Source of the DNA: Cervus elaphus
Lineage: Eukaryota; Chordata; Mammalia; Artiodactyla; Cervidae
Reading direction: 5' to 3'
Assembly (NCBI RefSeq): GCF_910594005.1
Contig: NC_057815.1
Span: 64,990,052-65,054,051 of the forward strand
Length of the DNA: 64,000 bases
The notes under the pieces were generated by a model. That model worked only from the letters and a program-made list of their open reading frames with translations. It did not search any database and was not told the DNA's origin. Position 1 is the stretch's first letter; each line of letters starts with the position of its first letter. Position numbers and translations under genes: made by a program. This document shows positions 36,955 to 47,830 of the stretch, one piece after another.

Positions 36955-37536
36955 AATGTGAGAGACTTTATTTTTTTTTTGGCTCCAAAATCACTGCTAA
37001 TGGTGACTGCAGCCATGAAATTAAGTGACGCTTGCTCCTTGGCCAACCTAGACAGCATATTAAAGAGCAGAGACATTACTTTGCTGACAAAAGTCCGTCT
37101 AGTCAAAGCTATGGTTTTTCCAGTAGTCAAGTATGGATGTGACAGCTGGACTACAAAGAAAGCTGAGCGCCAAAGAATTGATGCTTTTTTTGAACTGTGA
37201 TGCTAGAGAAGACTCTTGAGAGTTCTTTGGACTGCAAGAAGATCAAACCAGTCAATCCTAAAGGAAATCAGTCCTGAATATTCATTGGAAGAACTGATAA
37301 TGAAGCTGAAATTCCAATACTTTGGCCACCTGATGAGAACTGATTCCTTAGAAAAGACCCTAATGCTGGGAATGATTGAAGGCAGGAGAAGGGGACGACA
37401 GAGGATGAGATGGTTGGATGGTATCACTGACTCTATGGACATGAAAAGCTCCAGGAGTTGGTGATGGACAGGGAGGGCTGGCGTGCTGCAGTCCATGGGG
37501 TCGCAAAGAGTTGGACGCGACTGAACTGAACTGAAT
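36955..37536 (+). mobile_element. BovB LINE 3' part
   Basis: Plus-strand BovB with 'ggctccaaaatcactgctaa', 'aacctagacagcatattaaa', 'agtcctgaatattcattgga', 'ggatgagatggttggatgg' and the terminal 'gactgaactgaactgaa'. Two open pieces (36958-37200 and 37216-37464) are the decayed C-terminal region of the polyprotein in different frames. Confidence 0.93.
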
Positions 37537-37569
37537 GTAGCACCTGCTACCACCTCACGTGATACATTT

Positions 37570-37740
37570 GTTCACCGATCTGCTTATTGTCTGTCTCCCT
37601 TCAATAGATGTAAGGTTCACAAGCAGGGACTTTTTTTGTACACTGTAGTATCCTCAGGGACTCATACAGTACCTGGCACATATTAGGTATTCAATATAGA
37701 TTTGCTGCATGAGTGAACAAAGAAATTTATGAATCTTTGC
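37570..37740 (+). repeat. L2 3' end
   Basis: 'tgtctgtctcccttcaatag', 'aggttcacaagcagggact', 'cagtacctggcacatatta' and 'gtattcaatatagatttgc' are in the L2 order. Confidence 0.7.
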
Positions 37741-37904
37741 CTTTCTTAATGTGCAGACTTCTCCTTTCTACCTGACTATTAAACGTTGGAGTTGCAAAGA
37801 ATTCGGGTTTAGTTCTAGTCTCTCTTCTCATACTGCGCTCTCTTCTAAATAATCTTACCTCTCCTTATAGCTTCAACTACCATTTGAAGAAATTACTAGG
37901 TACT

Positions 37905-38156
37905 GCTGCTGCTACTGCTGCTAAGTCACTTCAGTCGTGTCTGACTCTGTGCGACCCCATCCCTGGGATTCTCCAGGCAAGAACACTGGAGTGGGTGGCC
38001 ATTTCCTTCTCCAATGCATAAAAGTGAAAAGTGAAAGTGAAGTCGCTCAGTCATGTCCGACTCTTCGAGACCCCATGGACTGCAGCCTACCAGGCTCCTC
38101 CGTCCATGGGATTTTCCAGGCAAGAGTACTGGAGTGGGGTGCCATTGCCTTCTCCG
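37905..38156 (-). repeat. Bov-A2 (dimeric Bov-A) SINE with 12-bp duplication
   Basis: Two BovB-derived monomers are joined by the linker 'aaaagtgaaaagtgaaagtg'. Each has 'gtgtctgactc'/'catgtccgactc' and a 'gcaagaacactggagtgg'-type block. The leftmost monomer lacks part of its middle. It is flanked by perfect ttactaggtact copies (37893-37904 and 38157-38168). The leading gctgctgctactgctgct tract is part of the SINE end. Confidence 0.95.
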
Positions 38157-38254
38157 TTACTAGGTACTACCAACTCCCAAAAAACAAAATGATGTTTCTG
38201 GTTCAAATTTCACTTTTGGCCCACAGAAACCCAGACTCCAACTACCTACTAAAC

Positions 38255-38740
38255 ATCTGCACATGGATGTCCAAGAGGCACTTCAACTCACAATGTCTAA
38301 ACCTCAACTCATTACCTTTCCCCAAAACTTCCTACTTCACCAGTTGTTTGTGCCGGAAACCTTAACATACTCCCTCACTCTGCACATTCACTCTATCACC
38401 AAACCCAGTTCAAGATTCCTCAACTATTTAAAACCTCATTCTCCACATAGCATATCACTCTCAGCAGAGATATTCTAAATGCTTAATGAGCAGTCAACAG
38501 GAATGCTGGCTATAGGCAGTGCTAGTACATACCAGCGGCACATCTGCACAAGTCCTCTCACTTCCTACAACCCTTCAAACACTTTTCATTATTCTTAAGA
38601 TTAAGTTCAACTTCCCTACTGTGACCTGCCAGGCCCAGAACAATCTCACCTGCTACCTTTCTGGTCTCATGTCCAGCAACTTCTGCTTCGTGTACCCCTT
38701 CTTTGATGGGTCACGTTTCTTTTCTCCTTTCTACACAGCA
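38255..38740 (+). repeat. L2 LINE internal and 3' region
   Basis: 'atggatgtccaagaggcact', 'tgtctaaacctcaactcatt' and 'cctttccccaaaacttcct' match the L2 coding end. Further on, 'aagattaagttcaacttccc' and 'gacctgccaggcccagaaca' belong to the 3' UTR. All frames are broken. Confidence 0.65.
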
Positions 38741-38741
38741 C

Positions 38742-38850
38742 AGGGATTCTCAGCTCTGGCAGCGTATTAGAATCACTTCAGGAGCTCTTAAACTGCTGAC
38801 ACCAAAGCCCCAGTATCTCTATGGGTGAGACCGAGGTATGGGTTTGGGTG
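38742..38850 (+). repeat. MER20-like hAT fragment
   Basis: 'cagggattctcagctctggc', 'ttagaatcacttcaggagct' and 'caccaaagccccagtatctc' resemble the 'cagtggttctcaa' hAT family. It is partial. Confidence 0.55.
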
Positions 38851-38896
38851 GGGGGGGGGTCTTTTTCTTCTTTAATTGAGAAGTAACACACACAGC

Positions 38897-39100
38897 GGAC
38901 TTCCTTCATGGTCTGTTGGTTAAGAATCCATCTTGCAATGTGGAGGACTCATGTTCGATCCCTGGTCCGAGAGGATTCTGCATGCCACAGAGCAGCTAAG
39001 TCTGTGTGCCACAATTAGAGAAGCTGTGCACTGCAATGAAAGATCCCACGTACTACAACTAAGACTTGACACAGCCAAATAAATAAATACTTAAAAATAA
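38897..39100 (+). repeat. CHR-type SINE
   Basis: It has 'cggacttccttcatggtctg', 'ttcgatccctggtccgag', 'tgcactgcaatgaaagatcc' and an A-rich tail of aaataaataaa. The target copies aagtaacacacaca and aaataacacacata lie on either side. Confidence 0.85.
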
Positions 39101-39147
39101 ATAGAAATAACACACATAAAGTAAAGTGCATAAATAAACCTAAGGAC

Positions 39148-39435
39148 CAGACTTCCTGATGGTCCAGTGGTTAAGAATCCACCTGCCAATGCAAGGGACA
39201 CAACTTCAGTCCCTGTTCCAGGAAGATCCCACGAGCTGCAGGGCACCTGAGTCTATGCACTACTGAGCCAGCGCTCCTGAGCCCATGTTCCACAACAAGA
39301 GAGGCCGCCACAATGAGAAGCCTGGGCACTGCAACCAGAGAGCAGCCCCGGCTTGCTTCAACTAGAGAAAGTCCACGCACAGCAACAAAGACCCAACGCA
39401 TCCACAAATCCATCAATCACTAAATTTTAAAAATA
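39148..39435 (+). repeat. CHR-type SINE, long form
   Basis: The head is 'cagacttcctgatggtccag' followed by 'tggttaagaatccacctgcc'. The extended body carries 'gcgctcctgagcccatgttc', 'aatgagaagcctgggcactg' and 'gcaacaaagacccaacgc'. It is in direct orientation immediately after the preceding CHR copy. Confidence 0.85.
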
Positions 39436-39444
39436 TAAGGATCA

Positions 39445-39506
39445 ATTAACATATATATATTATGTGTATATGTGTGTGTGTGTATATATATATATCTATA
39501 TGTATC
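39445..39506. repeat. (TA)n/(TG)n microsatellite
   Basis: Compound tatata, tgtgtgtgtg and atatatat tracts with single interruptions follow the second CHR SINE. It is likely polymorphic. Confidence 0.9.
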
Positions 39507-39916
39507 CTTTAAACTTCCACCAAAATCAAGATATAGAGCATTCCTAAAACTCTAGGAAGACTCTCTCCCCTTGCCCCTCTCCAATCAGTACTACTACGAC
39601 CCCACAGTGGTAATCACTATTCTGACTTTCAACATCATAGATAAGTTTTACCTTCTTTTTTTTTTTTGACATTTATTAAAATGGAGCATGTCAGGGTACA
39701 GTTGCACACAATAAAATGTCCCAAATTTTAAGTGTAAACCGTTCAATGTGTTTGACAAACATAAGCACTCACGTAACACTACCCTGTTTAACATCTAGAA
39801 CACTTCCACTGTCACAAAATGCTCATACTCAGTTCCTCAGTGCCAACCTTCATCCTCTGCCCCACACAACCACTGATCTGATTTCTATCGTTAGAAATGA
39901 GTTTAGCCTGCTCTGG

Positions 39917-40113
39917 GCCGCCCTGGTGGCTCAACCAGTAAAGAATCCACCTGCAATGCACGAGACCTGCGTTTGATCCCTGGGTTGGGAAGATCCCCTG
40001 GAGAAGGGAACGGCTACCCGCTCCAGTATTCTTGCCTGGAGAATTCCATGGAGCCTGGCTGGCTACAGTCTATGGGGTTGCAAAGAGTTGGACATGACTG
40101 AGCAACTTTCACT
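39917..40113 (+). repeat. Bov-tA SINE in the old L1
   Basis: It contains 'cgccctggtggctcaacc', 'gtttgatccctgggttgg', 'actccagtattcttgcc'-type body and 'gttggacatgactgagca'. The host L1 sequences gcctgctct (39907-39915) and gcctgttct (40115-40123) are the target copies. Confidence 0.92.
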
Positions 40114-40697
40114 TGCCTGTTCTAGAACTTCAAATAAATATAATCATAACTCTGTAGTCTTTTGTGTTTGGCTTCTTTTATTCAGTGTGATTTAAGATTC
40201 AACCCTGCTATCACATGAATCAGTAGTTCACTCCAATTTATTGCTAAGTAGGATTCCATTGAATGGATGTAAAACTTGTTTATCCATTAACCAATTTCTA
40301 GCTGTTACAAATAAAGTGCTATTAATATTAGTGTATAAATCTTTGTGTGGACACTTGTTTTTACTTTTCTTTTTTTTTTTCTTTAATTAATTAATTTATT
40401 TATTTTTTTTGTCATACATTGATATGAATCAGCCATAGATTTACATGTATTCCCCATCCGGATCCCCCCTCCCACCTCCCTCTCCACCCGATTCCTCTGG
40501 GTCTTCCCAGTGCACCAGGCCCGAGCACTTGTCTCATGCATCCCACCTGGGCTGGGGATCTGTTTCACCATAAATAGTATACATGCTATTCTTTTGAAAT
40601 ATCCCACCCTCACATTCTCCCACAGAGTTCAAAAGTCTGTTCTGTATTTCTGTGTCTCTTTTTCTGTTTTGCATATAGGGTTATCGTTACCATCTTT

Positions 40698-43600
40698 CTA
40701 AATTCCATATATATGCATTAGTATACTGTAATGTTCTTTATCTTTCTGGCTTACTTCACTCTGTATAAGGGGCTCCAGTTTCATCCATCTCACTAGAACT
40801 GATTCAAATGAATTCTTTTTAACGGCTGAGTAATATTCCATGGTGTATATGTACCACAGCTTCCTTATCCATTCATCTGCTGATGGGCATCTAGGTTGCT
40901 TCCATGTCCTGGCTATTATAAACAGTGCTGCGATGAACATTGGGGTGCACGTGTCTCTTTCAGATCTGGTGTCCTCAGTGTGTATGCCCAGAAGTGGGAT
41001 TGCTGGGTCATATGGCAGTTCTATTTCCAGTTTTTTAAGAAATCTCCACACTGTTTCCCATAGCAGCTGTACTAGTTTGCATTCCCACCAACAGTGTAAG
41101 AGGGTTCCCTTTTCTCCACACCCTCTCCAGCATTTATTGCTTGTAGACTTTTGCATAGCAGCCATCCTGACTGGTGTGTAATGGTACCTCATTGTGGTTT
41201 TGATTTGCATTTCTCTAATAATGAGTGATGTTGAGCATCTTTTCATGTGTTTGTTAGCCATCTGTATGTCTTCTTTGGAGAAATGTCTGTTTAGTTCTTT
41301 GGCCCATTTTTTGATTGGGTCATTTATTTTTCTGGAATGGAGCTGCAGGAGTTGCTTGTATATTTTTGAGATTAATCCTTTGTCTGTTTCTTCATTTGCT
41401 ATTATTTTCTCCCAATCTGAGGGCTGTCTTTTCACCTTACTTATAGTTTCCTTTGTAGTGCAAAAGCTTTTAAGTTTCATTAGGTCCCATTTGTTTAGTT
41501 TTGCTTTTATTTCCAATATTCTGGGAGGTGGGTTAGCGAGGATCTTGCTGTGATTTATGTCGGAGAGTGTTTTGCCTATGTTCTCCTCTAGGAGTTTTAT
41601 AGTTTCTGGTCTTATGTTTAGATCTTTAATCCATTTTGAGCTTATTTTTGTGTATGGTGTTAGAAAGTGTTCTAGTTTCATTCTTTTGCAAGTGGTTGAC
41701 CAGTTATCCCAGCACCACTTGTTAAAGAGGTTGTCTTTTTTCCATTGTATATCCTTGCCTCCTTTGTCAAAGATAAGGTGTCCATAGGTCCGTGGATTTA
41801 TCTCTGGGCTTTCTATTCTGTTCCATTGATCTATATTTCTGTCTTTGTGCCAGTACCATACTGTCTTGATGACTGTGGCTTTGTAGTAGAGTCTGAAGTC
41901 AGGCAGGTTGATTCCTCCAGTTCCATTCTTCTTTCTCAAGATTACTTTGGCTATTCGAGGTTTTTTGTATTTCCATACAAATTGTGAAATTCTTTGGTCT
42001 AGTTCTGTGAAAAATACCGCTGGTAACTTGATAGGGATTGCATTGAATCTATAGATTGCTTTAGGTAGAATAGCCATTTTGACAATATTGATTCTTCCAA
42101 TCCATGAACACGGTATGTTTCTCCATCTGTTTGTGTCCTCTTTGATTTCTTTCATCAGTGTTTTATAGTTTTCTATGTATAGGTCTTTTGTTTCTTTAGG
42201 TAGATATACTCCTAAGTATTTTATTCTTTTTGTTGCAATGGTAAATGGTATTGTTTCCTTAATTTCTCTTTGTTTTTTCATTGTTAGTATATAGGGATGC
42301 AAGGGATTTCTGTGTGTTAATTTTATATCCTGCAACTTTACTATATTCATTGATTAGCTCTAGTAATTTTCTGGTAGAGTCTTTAGGGTTTTCTATGTAG
42401 AGGATCATGTCATCTGCAAACAGTGAGAGTTTCACTTCTTCTTTTCCTATCTGGATTCCTTTTACTTCTTTTTCTGCTCTGATTGCTGTGGCCAAAACTT
42501 CCAACACTATGTTGAATAGTAGTGGTGAGAGTGGGCACCCTTGTCTTGTTCCTGATTTCAGGGGAAATGCTTTCAATTTTTCACCATTGAGGGTGATGCT
42601 TGCTGTGGGTTTGTCATATATAGCTTTTATTATGTTGAGGTATGTTCCTTCTATTCCTGCTTTTTGGAGAGTTTTAATCATAAATGAGTGTTGAATTTTG
42701 TCAAAGGCTTTCTCTGCATCTATTGAGACAATCATATGATTTTTATCTTTCAATTAGTTAATGTGGTGTATTACATTGATTGATTTGCGGATATTAAAGA
42801 ATCCTTGCATTCCTGGGATAAAGCCCACTTGGTCATGGTGTATGATTTTTTTAATATGTTGTTGGATTCTGTTTGCTAGAATTTTGTTAAGGATTTTTGC
42901 ATCTATGTTCATTAGTGATACTGGCCTGTAGTTTTCTTTTTTTGTGGCATCTTTGTCTGGTTTTGGAATTAGGGTGATGGTGGCCTCATAAAATGAGTTT
43001 GGAAGCTTACCTTCATCTGCAATTTTCTGGAAGAGTTTGAGTAAGATAGGTGTTAGCTCTTCTCTAAATTTTTGGTAGAATTCAGCTGTGAAGCCATCTG
43101 GTCCTGGGCTTTTGTTTGCTGGCAGATTTTTGATTACAGTTTTGATTTCCTTGCTTGTGATGGGTCTGTTAAGATCTTCTATTTCTTTTTGGTTCAGTTT
43201 TGGAAAGTTATACTTTTCTAAGAATTTGTCCATTTCATCCAAGTTGTCCATTTTATTGGCACAGAGCTGCTGGTAGTAGTCTCTTATGATCCTTTGTATT
43301 TCAGTGTTGTCTGTTGTGATCTCTCCATTTTCATTTCTAATTTTGTTAATTTGGTTCTTCTCTCTTTGTTTCTTAATGAGTCTTGCTAATGGCTTGTCAA
43401 TTTTGTTTATTTTTTCAAAAAACCAGCTTTTAGCTTTGTTGATTTTTGCTATGGTCTCTTTAGTTTCTTTTGCATTTATTTCTGCCCTGATTTTTAAGAT
43501 TTCTTTCCTTCTGCTAACCCTGGGGTTCTTCATTTCTTCCTTCTCTAGTTGCTTTAGGTGTAGAGTTAGGTTATTTATTTGGTTTTTTTCTTGTTTCTTG

Positions 43601-44514
43601 ATGTAAGCCTGTAATGCTATGAACCTTCCCCTTAGCACTGCTTTTACAGTGTCCCATAGGTTTTGGGTTGTTGTGTTTTCATTTTCATTCATTTCTATAC
43701 ATATTTTGATTTCTTTTTTGATTTCTTCTATGATTTGTTGGTTATTCAGAAGCGTGTTATTTAGCCTCCATATGTTTGAATTTTTAACAATGTTTTTCCT
43801 GTAATTGAGATCTAATCTTATTGCACTGTGGTCAGAAAAGATGGCTGGAATGATTTCAATTTTTTTGAATTTTCCAAGACCAGATTTATGGCCCAGGATG
43901 TGATCTATTCTGGAGAAGGTTCCGTGTGCACTTGAGAAAAAGGTGAAGTTGATTGTTTTGGGGTGAAATGTCCTATAGATATCAATTAGGTCTAGCTGGT
44001 CCATTGTGTCATTTAAGGTTTGTGTTTCCTTGTTAATTTTCTGTTTAGTTGATCTATCCATAGTTGTGAGTGGGGTATTAAAGTCTCCCACTATTATTGT
44101 GTTACTATTAATTTCCTCTTTCATACTCGTTAGCGTTTGCCATACATATTGCGGTGCTCCTATGTTGGGTGCGTATATATTTATAATTGTTATATCTTCT
44201 TCTTTGATTGATCCTTTGATCATTATGTAGTGTCCTTCTTTGTCTCTTTTCACATCCTTTATTTGAAAGTCTATTTTATCTGATATGAGTATTGCGACTC
44301 CTGCTTTCTTTTGGTCTCCGTTTGCATGAAATATTTTTTTCCAGCCCTTCACTTTTAGTCTGTATGTGTCTCTTGTTTTGAGGTGGGTCTCTTGTAGACA
44401 GCATATATAGGGGTCTTGTTTTTGTATCCATTCAGCCAATCTTTGTCTTTTGGTTGGGGCATTCAACCCATTTACATTTAGGGTAATTATTGATAGGTGT
44501 GGTCCCGTTGCCAT
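40698..44514 (-). pseudogene. L1 ORF2 (endonuclease-reverse transcriptase), two lesions
   Basis: ORF2p normally nicks target DNA and copies L1 RNA onto it. From ATG at 44514 the frame is open for 586 codons. It contains the endonuclease blocks [26 protein letters not shown] and SRIDHILGH...SDHSAIRL, with catalytic Asn, Glu, Asp and His residues present. It stops at TAA (42754-42756) where relatives have Lys (HIN-K-LKDKNHM). The same frame reopens through [12 protein letters not shown] and the reverse transcriptase active site LFADDMILY to about 42259. A frameshift near 42260-42285, apparently two missing bases in an A-rich run (NNEKT...REIKE), follows. The rest (to 40698) is open and includes [18 protein letters not shown] (CX3CX7HX4C). 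As written it cannot make full-length ORF2p, but every catalytic motif remains. Confidence 0.95.
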
Positions 44515-44565
44515 TTACTTTGTTGTTTTGGGTTCACGTTTATACAACCTTTCTGTATTTCCTGT

Positions 44566-45492
44566 CTAGAGAAGATCCTTTAGCATTTGTTGAAGAGCTG
44601 GTTTGGTGGTGCTGAATTCTCTCAGCTTTTGCTTATCTGTAAAGCTTTTGAATTCTCCTTCATATCTGAATGAGATCCTTGCTGGATACAATAATCTAGG
44701 TTGTAGGTTATTCTCTTTCATTACTTTCAGTACGTCCTGCCATTCCCTTCTGGCCTGGAGGGTTTCTATTGATAGATCAGCTGTTATCCTTATGGGAATC
44801 CCTTTGTGTGTTATTTGTTGTGTTTCCCTTGCTGCTTTTAATATTTGTTCTTTGTGTTTGATCTTTGTTAATTTGATTAATATGTGTCTTGGGGTGTTTC
44901 GCCTTGGGTTTATCCTGTTTGGGACTCTCTGGGTTTCTTGGATTTGGGTGGCTATTTCCTTCCCCATTTTAGGGAAGTTTTCAGCTATTATCTCCTCGAG
45001 TATTTTCTCATGGCCTTTCTTTTTGTCTTCTTCTTCTGGAACTCCTATGATTCGAATGTTGGGGCGTTTCACAGTGTCCCAGAGGTCCCTGAGGTTGTCC
45101 TCATTTCTTTTGATCCTTTTTTCTTTTTTCCTCTCTGCTTCATTTATTTCCACCATTTTATCTTCTACCTCACTTATCCTATCTTCTGCCTCCGTTATTC
45201 TACTCTTGGTTCCCTCCAGAGTGTTTTTGATCTCATTCATTGCATTATTCATTTTTAATTGACTCTTTTTTATTTCTTCTAGGTCTTTATTAAACAGTTC
45301 TTGAATCTTTTCAATCTTTGTTTCCAGGCTATTTATCTGTAACTCCATTTTGTTTTCAAGATTTTGGATCATTTTTATTATCATTATTCTAAATTCTTTT
45401 TCAGGTAGATTCCCTATCTCCTCCTCTTTTGTTTGACTTGGTGGGCATTTTTCATGTTCCTTTACCTGTTGGGTATTTCTTTGCCTTTTCAT
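44566..45492 (-). CDS. L1 ORF1 protein, intact
   Basis: It has 308 codons from ATG to stop with no interruption. ORF1p is a trimeric nucleic-acid-binding chaperone that coats L1 RNA in cytoplasmic particles. The parts visible are a basic/polar N-terminus (MKRQRNTQQV), a long heptad-like coiled coil at about 36-137 rich in Leu, Ile, Glu and Lys, an RNA-recognition-type domain at about 144-238 (NIRIIGVPEEE, PRHILIKL), and a C-terminal domain at about 239-308 with YPARISFRYEGE. The length is normal for ruminant L1. The start is the first ATG after the 5' UTR, and ORF2 begins 51 nt after its stop. An intact frame does not show that it is expressed. Confidence 0.96.
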   Translation of the reverse strand: MKRQRNTQQVKEHEKCPPSQTKEEEIGNLPEKEFRIMIIKMIQNLENKMELQINSLETKIEKIQELFNKDLEEIKKSQLKMNNAMNEIKNTLEGTKSRITEAEDRISEVEDKMVEINEAERKKEKRIKRNEDNLRDLWDTVKRPNIRIIGVPEEEDKKKGHEKILEEIIAENFPKMGKEIATQIQETQRVPNRINPRRNTPRHILIKLTKIKHKEQILKAARETQQITHKGIPIRITADLSIETLQARREWQDVLKVMKENNLQPRLLYPARISFRYEGEFKSFTDKQKLREFSTTKPALQQMLKDLL

Positions 45493-47830
45493 CTTGTTTA
45501 GATTGCTGTATCTGGGGTGGGCTTTCTGTATTCTGGAGGTCTGTGGTTCCTTTTTATTGTGGAGGATTAACCCAGTGGGTGGGGTTAGACGATTGGCTTG
45601 TCAAGATTTCCTGGTTAGGGGAGCTCGCGTCAGTGTTCTGGTGCGTGGAACTTGATTTCTTCTCTTTGGAGAGCAATGGGGTGCCCAGTAATGAGTTTTG
45701 AGATGGGTCTATGTGTTAGGTGTGTCCTTGGGCAGCCTGTATGTTGACGTTCACGGCTATGTTCCTGCGTTGCTGGAGAATTTGCGTGGTATGTCTTGCT
45801 CTAAAACTTACTGGCTCTTGGGTGGTGGTTGGTTTCAGTGTAGGTATGGAGGCTTTTGGACAGTCGCTTATTACTTAAAGTTCCATGTAGTCAGGAGTTT
45901 TCTGGTGTTCTCAGGTTTTGGGCTTAAGTCTCCTGCCTCTGGATTTCAGTTTTATTCTTCCTGTAGTCTCAGGACTTCTCCAACTATACAGCACTGATAA
46001 GAAAACTTCTAGGTTAATGGCGAAAAGATTCTCCCCCGTTAGTGACACCCAGAGAGGTTCACAGAGTTACATGAAGAAGAGGAGAGGGAGGAGGGAGACA
46101 GAGATGAGCAGGAGGAGAAAAAGGGGGACTCAAGAGGAGAGAGACAGATCTACGCCGCTGTCTGTTCCCAGAGTGTTCTCCGTAGCCCAGTCACCTACAA
46201 AGATTCGCAGAATTGGATTGGGAAGAGAAGGGGAAAGGAGGAAATAGAGGTGTTCTGAGGTAGAAAACAGAGAGTCAAGATTGGGAGAGAATAATCTTCG
46301 GTTTAAAAATAGGGCTTCTCTTCTTTTTTTTTTTTTTGTAGGGTTATAGTGTATTGAAAATGAAAATTAAGGACTAGTAGAGGAGTACTAGAGGACTTTA
46401 AAAGAAATAAGAGAAAAAGAAAAATAGAAAACAGAAGAGAAAAAGGAAAGAAAAAAAAGGAAGAAGAAAAAAAAAAGAAAAAAAAAAAAGAAAGAAAAAA
46501 AAATTTTTTTTTTCCCCTAGTTAAAAAAATCGTAAAAATCTATGGAAATGAAAGTTAAGGAGTAATGGGGGAGTAATAGGGGATTTTAAAGGAAAATAAA
46601 AGAGAAAAAAGAAAAAAGAAAAAAAGAAAAAATAATAAAAAAGAAAAAATAAAAAAAGAAAAAAAAAAGAGAAAAAAGTAAAATTATATCTAGGAGTTTC
46701 TCTGGAGCTGTTGCGGTCAGTGTGGGTCCGGCTCAGTTTCAGATAGCTCCTCGTTCCAGCTTACACTTCTCGATCTCTACAGGCCCTTTCCGGTGTAGTC
46801 GGTGTTTTCTAGAGGGATTTTAATCTGTTGCACCAGTCCCTTCTGAGGCGGTTCCCTTTGTTTATTTGGCTTCCGTTTGCCGGTCTCTTCAGAGCCTCAT
46901 TTCCGCCCTGACACAGGCGGGTGGAGGTGGACTCTTATTCAGGTAGCTAGTTCCGTCTCTCTGCGGGGCAGGGAGGGGCTTGCGCCGCAGGGACGGGCTG
47001 GCGCTGCCGGGAGGGGCCGACGCCGCTTTCTCCGTCTGCGCTGCTCAGACTCCCGGCTGTTCTATATGGAGCGCGGCCCGCGCGGCGTGAGGTTCCAGCC
47101 CTCCGGTGTTCCACAAAAGCGCGGAACGAAAAGCTGCGCCTGCTCTCTGTGCCTTCCCGGTCAGAGCGGTCCAGGCAGCCAGGGGCTTGGTGGGCGCCCT
47201 CTCCCCAGGTGTGGCGCGCCCACTCCCTTCCACGGACCCAGTTTCAGTTTCCGCTGGCGCCAGTCGGGTGCTCGCGCCTTCCGCCCTCCGCGTCCCCAGC
47301 CCCAGTCCCCGCCCGCGCCGGTCGGGTGCCTGCGCCCTGTGTCTCGCTGCGACCTTCCCCTCCCCCCTGCCTCCTGCCTCCGGCGGGGCTGGGCCGGTCC
47401 GCAGCCTGCGAGCTCTTCTCTGGATTTTCTCGGTCTCTTTGTTCTGCGAACGGCCGGCAGTGTGTTCGGGCCGGTTAATTTACTCTCTCTCCTTTGGTCT
47501 CCCACAGTTCAAGTTGGCAACTCACAGAAGCTCCCTCCGATTGCCCTCAGGGCACTCAGGCCCGGACCCTACTCCAAGCAATGCCGCCTAAGATTCCCTT
47601 CCCGGGACAGATCTCCGTCCTTAGCTCTTTTGTCTCACTTTTTATCTTTTATATTTTGTCCTACCTCCTTTCGAAGACAATGGGCTGCTTTTCTGGGTGC
47701 CTGGTGACCTCAGCTAGTGATCATAAGTTGTTTTGTGAAGTTTGCTCTGCGTTCAGTTATTCTTTTGATGAATTTGTAGGAGAGAAAGTGGTCTCCCCGT
47801 CCTACTCCTCCGCTATCTTGGCTCCTCCCT
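45493..47830 (-). promoter_or_regulatory. L1 5' UTR with GC-rich internal promoter region
   Basis: About 2.3 kb separate the 5' end and ORF1. The distal part, 46880-47500, is strongly GC-rich with many CpGs, unlike the AT-rich surroundings. Such L1 regions act as internal RNA polymerase II promoters in mammals and are usually silenced by CpG methylation. The middle part (46420-46680) is an almost pure purine tract on the plus strand. Promoter function is inferred from position and composition. Confidence 0.8.
46420..46680 (+). repeat. Long homopurine (A/G) tract inside the L1 5' UTR
   Basis: About 260 nt consist almost wholly of A and G on the plus strand, with one T-run and short breaks. 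Polypurine tracts of this sort can form triplex or R-loop structures and vary in length. It corresponds to a polypyrimidine stretch in L1 RNA, here and in STIM1 pre-mRNA. Confidence 0.8.

Larger units (their letters stand above)
40372..47830 (-). mobile_element. Full-length ruminant L1, about 7.46 kb
   Basis: In minus-strand order: a 5' end beginning with the L1 hallmark GGAGGAGCCAAGAT at about 47829, a GC-rich 5' UTR, ORF1 (45492-44566), a 51-nt spacer, ORF2 (44514-40698, with two lesions), a 3' UTR and an A-rich tail. Imperfect 15-bp target copies, gtttttacttttctt (40357-40371) and gttttcacttttctt (47831-47845), flank it. One mismatch suggests a fairly recent but not brand-new insertion. 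It lies in STIM1 intron 1 in the sense direction of STIM1. Older L1 sequence continues on both sides, confirming insertion into a pre-existing repeat. Confidence 0.97.

Noticed and set aside
37937..38365. 142-codon open frame
   Set aside because: It is formed by a reversed Bov-A2 SINE and adjoining L2 sequence. The SINE has its own target-site duplication.
43286..43606. Plus-strand open frames within 43088-44230
   Set aside because: They are shadows of L1 ORF2 on the opposite strand, with no independent features.
44603..45262. 219-codon and 124-codon open frames on the plus strand
   Set aside because: They are exactly antisense to L1 ORF1. The hydrophobic composition comes from reading the charged coiled coil in reverse complement.
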